DNA of 64,000 nucleotides from Lycium barbarum (Eukaryota > Streptophyta > Magnoliopsida > Solanales > Solanaceae): positions 48,956,938-49,020,937 of the forward strand of contig NC_083337.1 in assembly GCF_019175385.1 (NCBI RefSeq). Reading direction: 5' to 3'. Of this stretch, positions 49,760 through 59,832 are shown in pieces (within the stretch, counting starts at the first letter, position 1; each line of letters opens with the position of its first letter). The notes under the pieces were generated by a model. That model was not told the origin of the DNA and searched no databases. It was given only the letters and a program-made list of their open reading frames with translations. The translations under genes and the position numbers were made by a program.

Positions 49760-49764
49760 CCTTT
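49760..49764. repeat. Target site duplication CCTTT, right copy (B array)
   Basis: Matches 17942-17946. With a 5-bp duplication the whole array occupies one integration site. Confidence 0.88.
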
Positions 49765-49935
49765 ATCACCATCATATCTATATAACGTAACCGGCCCTAG
49801 GGGGACTCGGTGTGTATAACGTACCCGGCCTGTATCAGGACTCGGTGTGAATAGCCAACTGATCAGTGGTTGCACATCTACGTGTCGTACCCGATCGACT
49901 ATAGCGCGGCTTGGTGTTAGTAACATAATGAATAC

Positions 49936-50029
<94 letters not shown>

Positions 50030-50159
50030 CAATGCATATGAGACTCATATAATCATTATGGAACCTTTTGATAAGATGTAAGGACATAAAGATTTCAAGT
50101 GTCGTTATGAAGCAGTAATGTTCAATAAGTAAAGTTGTCGGAATCATAGACATAAACAA
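49765..50159 (-). mobile_element. LTR F fragment, right piece
   Basis: Continuation of the fragment at 17329-17946 across the B insertion site. On the minus strand it carries CACCGAGTCC...GCCGGGTACGTTA units that match the repeats of LTR E (62995-63315). It is cut on the right by the start of LTR E at 50160. It contains a long TA microsatellite. No gene is seen. Confidence 0.6.
49934..50026. repeat. TACA/TA microsatellite
   Basis: Four TACA units (49934-49949) lead into an almost pure TA run (49950-50026, about 38 units). Open frames of repeated Tyr-Ile here are by-products of the repeat. Confidence 0.95.
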
Positions 50160-50497
50160 TGTTATATCTCATATTTTGTACAATCGGATATTTCAAGAGA
50201 GTCGTGGTAAATTAAGGGCAAGACTATTTTTCGAAATTATTTTAATACACAAGTTGTTTATTAGTATGGAAATATTGAGAAAGGCTAGGGGTAAAAAGGG
50301 AAATCCACAAGGTGGTTCAGGGTAATATTGAGGAAGGCTAGGGGCAAAAAGATAAATTCATAAAACATTCAAGAAGGTTCATGAAGGGCCACCTTGGCCG
50401 TGTGGTGTGTGTGTGTGGATCCCACCCCAAGGCCTGGCCAATTGCCTCAAGCCACAAGTAGGGACATGTGCTCATTATGTATTTGTAGGGACTAAGT

Positions 50498-50508
50498 ATA
50501 TATATAGA
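50498..50508 (+). promoter_or_regulatory. Putative TATA box of LTR E
   Basis: TATATATAG about 340 bp into the LTR, followed by a transcribed-leader-like stretch. Position and sequence fit an LTR promoter; no transcript evidence. Confidence 0.5.
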
Positions 50509-51739
50509 TGATTGATTACAAAGCAAGACAATTAATCATCATTCCAACTCAAGGAAACTTCAAGAAAAAAAATTGAGAACCATTCGGCCATGGCTAGCCG
50601 AATATGGTGCCATGGGAGTTGATCAAGAAAAATAATTTTCTTCTAGCATTCCAACCAATTGGAAGGTCCTTGTTAACATGGGGGAGTTATTGGAGCAATC
50701 AAATCATTCATTTGTGCAATATACAACCCTAGCCAAGTAAGAAGACAAGTGGAAAAAGGTAAGGTTTAATCTTCCCTCTCATGTGTTATGGATGATTTGT
50801 GAGTGTTGTAACATGTACAAATGGATGAAATTCATGAAATGTGCATGTGGAGGTTGTGGCCGAATAGGGCCATGTTGGTAGAATGTGATAAATTGATTTT
50901 ATTTAGTAGTTTGATTGTTGTTGTTTTGGATTCCATAATAAAAATGAAGGTTTGATGGTTTGAAATGAATTTGTAATCATTGTGGGATTGTTGAAGAAGT
51001 TAACGTGACACTAGCATGAATTCTTATATTTGTATGAATGATATTGTTAATGTGTAGATTATTGGTGTAGTTCATGAATTTGGAAGAAAGGAATGTGTTG
51101 TTGTTTTATGGAGTTGGGAAGATTTCGGGTGGTGTTGCATAATGGTTGGGCCGTTTTGTTCATTGTGCGGATTGTTTGAAGTGTTCTTGAGTTTTGTTTG
51201 TAAGGTCTTGGGCAAGTATTTGAACGTGTGAGCATTGGCATTGGTTTGATTGTATGAGATTGAATTGAATATAAGTGAAATGTTGTTGAATTATGTAAAA
51301 GGAGTTACTAACGTTAGAATGCATTTTGGATTGATTGTTGAAGTTGTTAATATGGTTGTTGTAGATGATTTGGCCGAGTTGAATTCTCGGGGTTGGTCGA
51401 ATTTACAGGGGAAATGCTGCCGAAATTTCGGCAAATTATAAATGAATTTATTTGAAGGATTAAGACAAGCGTATAACGATGAGTCTAATGATTGTGTAAA
51501 TCCTCTTGAATGTAGACTAGCGAGCTTGGACAAATTAAAGTAGCTAATAGGAGTTGGAACAGCTATGTAAGGCTTACCCTTTCTTTCTTTTGGCATGATC
51601 CTTGTGAAACAAACAGACAAAGTATATGTATGATTTCAAAGAAACTCCTATTCTTAGAGCCACTAGGATGGCTAATGTTCTATGTCTTGATATGTGTGTA
51701 TGGTTCCAAAAGTTCTATTTTGATTTGATCCATAGTGAT

Positions 51740-51744
51740 ACTCG
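51740..51744. repeat. Target site duplication ACTCG, left copy (element D)
   Basis: ACTCG before the D LTR, repeated at 62759-62763. Confidence 0.93.
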
Positions 51745-54657
51745 TGTCACGACCCAGCCCCGTGGGCCGCGACTGGCACCCTACCTGGGTACCCAGACCG
51801 AATCACACATTCATTTTCAAATCCAAACTCATTTCATAATTTTTCGAAATCATATCGAACATAATTTATATCAAATATGTCTTAAGCGGTCGTGCCAAAT
51901 CAAAATATCATATCAAATACAAACTGAGCGGCGGAATGGACATCGCCGGTCAAAAGTGCAAATATAAGCATAAGGGCCATTTGGGGCCGGCATAACAAAC
52001 AGACCGCCTTAAGACCAGAAAACGGAATCAGACAAACATACATAGGACCCTCGCCCGACATATATGACTACAGGCCTCTACGAACTCAAAAACAAAGACA
52101 TATGGCGAGACAGGGCCCCGCCGTACCCAATAGTCAAATATACCGAATATATACAAAGCAAAAAGAGTCTGTACCAAAAGTGGACTCCGGATCAAATAGG
52201 AGTAGTCTGGAATAGCAAGAAGTGAAGCCTACTGCGGAGGATCACCGATATCTGCACCTGCGGGCATAAAACGCAGCCCCCGAAGAAAGGGGGTCAGTAC
52301 GAAATATGTACTGAGTATGTAAAGCACGGAGTACAGAAATATGGATCAAAACCGAAAGCAAATCAAATGTCAAAGTGGAGTACAAATGGGTAGATCAAAA
52401 TCTATATCGAAATCATATACTTATACATAATGCAATGAATCATGCAAACGCTTAGGAACGTGGTCGCCACTCCGACGCTGGCGCCACACACAGCATAACA
52501 CCAGAAGGTTTCAAATCTCCGTACATCCCCGAACACAAGCATAATCATAGGTGAGCGTATCGCATCACGAGCCATATCACAGCATAACTCCAAACGGAAC
52601 CCGGCCCTATGGCGAAGCCTCGGGAACCGTAACACAGCATACGGCCGAATTATCATAAGGCGCACGAATCAAAACCGGCCCGGGAACCGGTGAACGAAGT
52701 CATAATAAGGCACGAGCGGAGTCGTGAGCAAACCAATGCAATTCGTACTTCAAAATAGTTTTCTAAAACGAAGTAAACCCATAAGTCTTATCATAATGCA
52801 AAATAGTCGGATACTTAGCCGATATAAAGTTTCATTTCACAAAACATTTCCAAATAGTACATATAGCTCAAAACGTAACTTAGCGTATCATAATATTCAA
52901 AATACATCTCACAGGAGGGAGTTTCACAATCGAAAATATCGTATCCAACTTTATTCACAAAGATAGCCCAATAAGGCAATTAGGGCGTTTCAGGGTAGCG
53001 GGCCCACCTCGAGTCAAAGTGAGGTGGCGAACTTATCTTTACGAACATTTATATGCCAAAGGTCATACATGGTCGTTTCTAGGTTACCCGACCACATTTC
53101 GATAGGTTTCGGACGAGTGGTGGCATTCTAGCCAAAATAGAGCCCTTAGGCTTCAATCGAATTGAATGAATAGTAACTTTTCTGTGGATCGGGTTTCGAG
53201 GAGCAGAAATGCTCCGGAAGTTCTCATATTCGCCTAACATACTAAGATATGCCAAATAAAGGAGTGGGAAGCTTTACATACCTTACAGACGTCGTATGCT
53301 CTTCCAAAAGTCCAGTCCCGTTTCGTCAAAAATCTGCAAATGGTCAAAGTTACCAATTGAGATTCTTAGGCTTAAAATGCCCTTAACTTCAATTTTTGCC
53401 TACCGAAATTTCGGCCGCATTTCCCCTATAAATCTAACATCCCCGAGGCTTAGCTCGGCTCAAAATACATCAACCACAACAGCCCACACGTCAACAAACA
53501 ACAATCAAATCATTCTAGCTTCAAAGTTCTACTTTGTTATCTAAGTTGGCAACTTTCATTCAAACTTTCAAAACTCCAATTCTAAATCTACAAAATTGTA
53601 TTCATTTCCACATTCAAACTTATACAATCACATCCTAATTACAATCCAAGCCATACACGAAATTACACCAAAATCCATTATTTTCCAGAATTCTTTAAAA
53701 TATCAAAATTCACGACGAACATTCTAATTCACGTCGTTTCATTCCAAATTCATTATCATCAACCATAAATCATATTTAAAGTCCTTAATATCATAAATAT
53801 ACTATGATATACACAACTATACCAAAGTCATACACTTTCCGATAACGTCCGAAATCATTTTCTAACACCAAATCAATTCTTCAAACATTCATTTACGATA
53901 CAAAGGTTACAACGACACCTCAAACGACTAAACGGAATCAAATGCACATGGTCTTGCACTACATACAAGCCACGGCCAAACACACCCTTTCTACACACAC
54001 ACACCATGCACAAACACAACCCCATCCCAAAATCTTTATACTAATCCAATCACTAACACATACATGTCCATTTCATAACATCAAAACATAGAAATCTTAC
54101 CTTGTTCTTAAAATTCCGATTTGCCGCAAACGTCACTCTTTCACCAAACAAATTGTACCCCGTTGAAGAGGGTCGTGAGTACTTCACAATATATGAAGAG
54201 CAAGGATTTTTAAGGCTAAGATCAAAGCTTGCCAATTTTTTTCTTTTTCCCTAACCTCTCGGCCGAGAGCTTGTTGATGCCCCTTCTCTTTTTTTTTTGT
54301 TTTTGATCTTGCTTCTTGATAATTCCAACTCAAGGCTAGTATATATCCATTATTTAGAGGTCCTGTGCATAGCACATGACCTTAAAATTTGGGTTTGGGC
54401 CTCTACAATGGAACCCCACTCTTTGGGCCTAATTTTATATTCCATTTTCTTGGCCCAATTCATAAAACGTCCCGTTTTGTAATTCCCGAAACTAATTTCC
54501 GAAATTCCAAATTTATTCTCGGCCTTTCCCGAGGTCTTAACATTAATAATTCCATAACCAACATAATCATATTCACTAAAATCAAATTATGTCCTTATAA
54601 CACACAAGTCGTAATTATTTCTCGATTTCCAATTATACGAAAACACGGGACATAACA
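51745..54657 (-). mobile_element. LTR D-left, 3' LTR of element D
   Basis: 2913 bp, TGTCACGACCCAG to GGGACATAACA on the plus strand. By eye it differs from LTR D-right by roughly 25-30 substitutions, a 6-bp indel near 54411 and homopolymer length, so the pair is about 99 percent alike and D is young. The hairpin TCAGTAC/GTACTGA (52294-52314) and the adjacent CCCCCG/GGGGG hairpin (about 52278-52294) are perfect. TATA-like box (minus) at 54340-54346. No gene is seen. Confidence 0.95.
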
Positions 54658-54693
54658 TTCTCCCCCCCTTAAGAACATTCGTCCCCGAATGTT
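54658..54693 (-). promoter_or_regulatory. Polypurine tract and pre-PPT hairpin, element D
   Basis: On the minus strand: AACATTCG/CGAATGTT hairpin (54674-54693), then AAGGGGGGGAGAA and the LTR start TGTTATGTC. Confidence 0.88.
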
Positions 54694-54739
54694 AAATTAA
54701 TCTTATAAGGTCTTATGATCAAGGCAGGAGTGTCCCTTT

Positions 54740-57700
54740 TTAATAATGACATACATAATTCATTTTATCAATCAACACAACAACTGAAAAAGAAATTAGA
54801 TTACCTGTGGATGTCGGAAACAAGTGGGGATATTTCTTCTTCATCTCGTCCTCCGCCTCCCAAGTCATCTCCTCCCGATTATTGTTGCGCCACAGGACTT
54901 TGACGGAGGGCACTTCTTTAGTGCGTAGTCTCCGCACCTGTCGATCCAGAATAGATACCGGCTGCTCGTCATAAGATAACTGCTCCGTCACCTGAATGTC
55001 ATCTACTGGGAATATCCTGGCAGGATCACCAATACATTTCCGCAACATAGACACATGAAATACCGGGTGTACGGCCTCCAAGTCGGATGGTAGGTCTAGC
55101 TCATAGGCGACCTCGCCTATCTTTCGCACGATCTGATACGGTCCAATGTACCGGGGGCTCAACTTACCCTTTTTACCGAACCTCATGACACCCTTCATGG
55201 GCGACACCTTCAGGAATATCCAGTCGCCAATCCGGAACTCTAACGGTCGACGTCGTCTATCTGCATAAGCTTTCTGTCGACTCTGAGCAGCCAATAATCG
55301 TTCTCGAATAAGCTTTACCTTATCTACAGCCTCCTGGATCACATCTGGGCCAATCAACTTAGTCTCGCCCACGTCAAACCAGCCAATAGGATACCTGCAT
55401 CTCCTGCCATAAAGGGCCTCGTACGGAGCCATCTGGATGCTGGAGTGATAACTGTTATTATAGGCAAACTCAATAAGCGGCAAATGATCATCCCAGCTGC
55501 CCCTGAAATCAATAACGCAGGCCCGCAACATATCTTCGAGCGTCTGAATAGTGCGCTCGGCCTGCCCGTCGGACTGAGGGTGAAAAGTTGTACTGAGGCT
55601 CACCTGAGTCCCTAATCCCTCCTGAAATGACCTCCAGAAATTAGCTGTAAACTGGGTACCTCGGTCAGTAATAATAGATTTAGGGACTCCGTGAAGTCTG
55701 ACTATCTCTCTGATATACAATCTGGCATAGTCCTCAGCCGAATAAGTAGTCCGAACCGGAAGGAAATGGGCTGATTTCGTCAGCCTGTCAACAACAACCC
55801 AGATAGAGTCGTACCTGCGTGGAGTGCGCGGTAATCCAACAACGAAATCCATATTAATCATCTCCCATTTCCAAGCTGGAATTTCCATCTCCTGTAATAA
55901 TCCACCGGGCTTCTGATGCTCGATCTTAACTTGCTGGCAGTTCGGGCACTGACTAACAAACTCAGCAATATCTTTCTTCATGCCGTCCCACCAATACAAA
56001 CACCTGAGGTCCTGATACATTTTAGTGGAACCAGGATGAACAGAATACCGTGCATTATGGGCCTCGCCCATAATCTGCCGCCGTAAGCCCGCAACGTCCG
56101 GTACACAGAATCTGCCGTCATATAATAATACTCCGTCAGGCGAGATCTCAAACTGAGTCTTTGATTTACTAAGGGCCACATCTCTGTACTGAATCAAAAG
56201 AGGATCCTCAAACTGGCGCTGCTTTACCTCCTGAATAATAGATGACTCAGCAACTGGACGAACGGAAATCCCAAAATCTCCAGAATCCACCAAACGAACT
56301 CCGAGGTTGGCCAGCTGATGAATATCGCGAACCAAATCCCTCTTATCAGATGGAACATCAGCCAGACTGCCTACGGACTTGCGGCTAAGCGCATCAGCTA
56401 CCACGTTGGCTTTCCCTGGGTGGTACAGAATATCGACGTCGTAATCCTTTAGTAACTCAAGCCATCTCCGCTGCCGCAAATTTAGTTCCTTCTGCCTAAA
56501 AATATACTGGAGACTCTTATGGTCCGTATAGATATCAACATGGACCCCATATAAATAATGCCGCCAAATCTTCAAAGCATGAATCACCGCGGCCAACTCA
56601 AGATCATGAGTGGGATAGTTCTTCTCGTGCGGTCTGAGCTGCCGGGAAGCATAGGCTATGACTCGACCGTGCTGCATCAATACACATCCTATCCCAATAC
56701 CAGAGGCGTCACAATAGACAACATACCCGTCAGATCCCTCTGGAAGAGCCAGAACTGGTGCTGTAATCAATCTCTCCTTCAGCATCTGAAAGCTGCGCTC
56801 GCAGGCATCCGACCACTGGAATTTTGCTGCTTTCTGGGTAAGCCTCGTCAGTGGTGCTGAAATAGAAGAGAAATCCTCCACGAACCTGCGGTAATACCCA
56901 GCCAATCCAAGAAAACTACGCACCTCTGTCGGTGTAGTAGGCCTGGGCCAATTCTGCACAGCCTCAATCTTCTGCGTGTCGACCCGAATACCATCTGCGC
57001 CGACAATATGGCCCAAGAATGCCACAGAAGTCAACCAGAACTCACACTTAGAGAATTTAGCATATAACTACTACTGACGGAGGATGCCAAGTACCGTCCT
57101 CAAATGATCTGAATGCTCCTCGGCTGACCGCGAGTAAATCAGAATATCATCAATAAACACAATAACAAACATATCCAGGAAAGGCCGAAATACCCGGTTC
57201 ATCAGATCCATAAATACTGCTGGAGCATTAGTCAGCCCGAAAGACATAACTCTGAACTCATAATGCCCGTATCGAGTCCTGAAAGCAGTCTTTGGGATAT
57301 CTGACTCCCGTACTCGCACCTGATGATAACCAGAACACAGATCTATCTTTGAAAAATGTCTAGCACCCTGCAGCTGGTCAAACAAATCATCAATCCGGGG
57401 GAGGGGATATTTATTCTTAATAGTCACCTTATTCAGCTGCCGGTAGTCGATACACATCCGCAATGACCCATCTTTCTTTCTGACAAACAGTACCGGCGCT
57501 CCCCAGGGTGATGTGCTGGGTCTAATAAAGCCCTTATCCAGCAAATCTTTCAGCTGCTCTTTCAACTCCTTCAACTCAGCTGGTGCCATTCTGTACGGAG
57601 GAATAGATATAGGCTGCGTATCCGGCATCAACTCAATAGTAAAATCAATCTCCCGCTCAGGCGGAAGGCCAGGAAGCTCGTCAGGAAATACATCTGGAAA

Positions 57701-58299
57701 CTCACTGACGACCGGAACAGACTAAAGGGTAGGTACCTCCGCGGCAGTATCGTGCACACGAACCAAATGATAGATATACCCCTTCTGGATCATCTTCTTA
57801 GCCTTGAGGTATGAAATAAACTTACCCCTCGGCGATGCTGTAGATCCGAACCACTCTATGACTGGTTCTCCTGGAAACTGAAAACGGACTACCTTTTTCT
57901 GGCAGTCGACATTAGCATAACAGGAAGACAACCAGTCCATGCCCATAATGACGTCAAACTCAAGCATGTCTAACTCTATCAAATCAGCCTTAGTGCTACG
58001 ATCATAAATGGTCACAGAACAATCCTTATAAATCTGTCTCGCTACAATAAAATCCCCAACTGGCGTAGCTACCTCAAATGGCTCTATAGGCTCAGACACT
58101 ATCCCAATCTTACTAGCAACGAGCGGGGAAATATATGATAAAGTAGAGCTAGGGTCAATCAATGCATATACAGATCTGGAGAAAACCAGCAATGTACCTG
58201 TGACGACATTTGGCGAAGCCTCCTGATCCTGGCAGCTGGCCAAAGCATATATGCGGTTCGAGGGACCGCTAGAACCTGAAGTGCCACCGCGGCCTCGAC
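54740..58299 (-). pseudogene. pol of element D, one frame with four nonsense codons
   Basis: Complete pol in one frame with gag. Protease: YALIDPSSTLSY, where the usual glycine after DP is serine. [22 protein letters not shown], then TAG TAG at 57068-57073. From there 764 codons stay open (54740-57034 counted from its first Met): RNase H ([24 protein letters not shown]), integrase HHCC ([19 protein letters not shown]), DDE core ([30 protein letters not shown]), C-terminal part ([10 protein letters not shown]) and chromodomain-like tail ([28 protein letters not shown]). Stops: TAG 57722-57724 and TAG TAG 57068-57073, plus the normal end at 54740. No frameshift is seen. All stops are explicable as C-to-T or G-to-A changes. 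Confidence 0.93.
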
Positions 58300-59629
58300 C
58301 GCGTCCTGCCGGTGCTAAAATACCTCGCCCTCCAGGGCGTGCAACTGATGGAGCAGAAGAAGAACCGGCGGCTGACCCTGTCTGCTGAGCAGCACTACCA
58401 GAACCGCTAGCCAAAGGACAATCTCTCATAAAGTGGCCCTGACCACCACACGAAAAGCAAGCTCCAGTCGCTCGGTAACACTCCCCGGGATGAGACTTCC
58501 CGCAATGAGGACAACGGGGTCTGGGTGGTCTGGCCTGGCTGGGACCCCTGGGTACCTGTGAACCTGCCACTCTGGAGCTCTGACCGGCCCCAGACGGTCC
58601 TGTACTATCGAATCTCCGGCTGCCTGACTGAGTACCCTAGCCGGAGGGAGGAAAATGCCTGTCTGACGGCTGCTGCTGAGGCTGTCCGCCTCGAGAATCT
58701 CCAGCATAACCTGCGGACCTAGCCCTCTTGGGCGGCCTCCTATCTCGATCTCTACCAGAATGATCAGACCTGTGACGATCCTCCATACCCATCGTATAGG
58801 CCTGAAGTCGGGCAATGTCCATATCTGTCTGCAATGACACTGCCATGCAGCCGTCAATCAAATACCGATCCAATCCCATGACATATCTGTGCATCCGATC
58901 GGATATGTCTGCTACCACGGCCGGTGTATATCAGGCCAGAGAATCAAACTCAAGGTTATACTCGCGAACACTCCGACCTCTCTGCTGCAGACGTAAAAAT
59001 CGATCAGCCCGTGCCCGCCGTAACTCTGGTGGCAAAAAGTTGCGGGTGAATGCTGTCACAAACTGATCCCAAGTGGCTGGAGGGGCACCCTCTCCCCTAG
59101 ACAGCTCCCAAGTCTCGTACCAGTGGGTAGCCACATCTCGAAGCCGGTGCGAAGCCAGCTCAACTGACTCGGTCTCTGAAGCCCTGACCAAGTCCAGTGA
59201 GCGTCGCATCCCCCGAATAAAGTCATGGGGGTCCTCATCGGGCTTAGACCCGAAGAACTCTGGAGGGCCACATAACAGAAACTCCCGAACTCTCAGGCTG
59301 TCCCGCCTGTCATCATCATCATCGTCCCTCCGCCCGCGTCTGCCAGCCTGTCCTGCTACCAGTGTAGTCAGCAACTGTACAGCCTCCCTCAGGGTCCGAT
59401 CCTCCGCCCCTGGCTGAGGAGCTGACGTCTCAGGTGCGAGTACACGGACCTCTGGAGCTGCTGAAGGTCCTGCTCCAGGCTATACTAGTGGGGGTGTAGC
59501 AGACCCCTCAGAATGAGGCACATCCTCAGGCAAATCATAGACACGAGCCCGGGTAGCTCGCTGTGCCTGACTAGTCTCTCCAATCCTCGCCTTGCCCTTC
59601 TGGGCCGCCGTTGCCTTCTTCGGAGGCAT
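58300..59629 (-). pseudogene. gag of element D, start codon kept, three nonsense codons
   Basis: ATG at 59627-59629 (MPPKKATAAQKGKAR) directly after TTTGCAG. The gag domain runs VREFLLCGPPEFFGSK, ESVELASHRLRDVATHWY, ATWDQFVTAFTRNFLPPELR, REYNLEFDSLA, then a basic tail and two cysteine clusters: CPHCGKSHPGEC and the CCHC box CFSCGGQGHFMRDC, fully intact. In-frame stops: TAG 59480-59482, TGA 58931-58933 (arginine CGA in other copies, LARYAPA) and TAG 58637-58639. The frame is the same as that of pol throughout, so gag and pol would be one polyprotein of about 1630 codons. Confidence 0.93.
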
Positions 59630-59728
59630 CACTGCAAACACAAAGGCGAGTCAGGTCAAAATCATCCTAATAGCACAGCTCTATCGCACGATCTAAGATT
59701 CCAAAGAAAGTGACATCCTAAATGCCCT

Positions 59729-59782
59729 GTAGCTTCCCGTTTATAGATGTGGTGCACAACACATCGATAAACAAGACTCTAC
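59729..59782 (-). ncRNA. Post-PBS leader hairpin, element D
   Basis: GTTTAT/ATAAAC outer stem and ATGTG/CACAT inner stem, flanked by GTAG and CTAC. Compared with E (GTGTG/CACAC) the inner stem differs by a paired A-T for G-C exchange, which supports a real RNA fold. Confidence 0.55.
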
Positions 59783-59816
59783 GAGACACGGCCTGTAGAC
59801 ATTCCGAGGACAAACT

Positions 59817-59828
59817 GCTCTGATACCA
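59817..59828 (-). promoter_or_regulatory. Primer binding site, element D
   Basis: TGGTATCAGAGC on the minus strand, 4 bp from the normal LTR end GTGACA. Confidence 0.95.
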
Positions 59829-59832
59829 CTTT

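Larger units (their letters stand above)
50160..51744 (+). mobile_element. LTR E, first part (5' LTR of a plus-strand element)
   Basis: Begins TGTTATATCTCATATTTTG, similar to the TGTTATGTCCCG and TGTTACACC starts of the D and A LTRs, with no polypurine tract before it, so it is a 5' LTR set in older DNA. It holds a TATATATAG box near 50498, a leader with TCGGCCATGGCTAGCCGA, and splice-donor-like AAGGTAAG (50756-50763). It is interrupted at 51744 by element D and continues at 62764. The start at 50160 is chosen by comparison; the far LTR lies outside the window. Confidence 0.75.

Noticed and set aside
49835..50159. Open frames rich in Tyr-Ile repeats
   Set aside because: Direct translation of the TA microsatellite.
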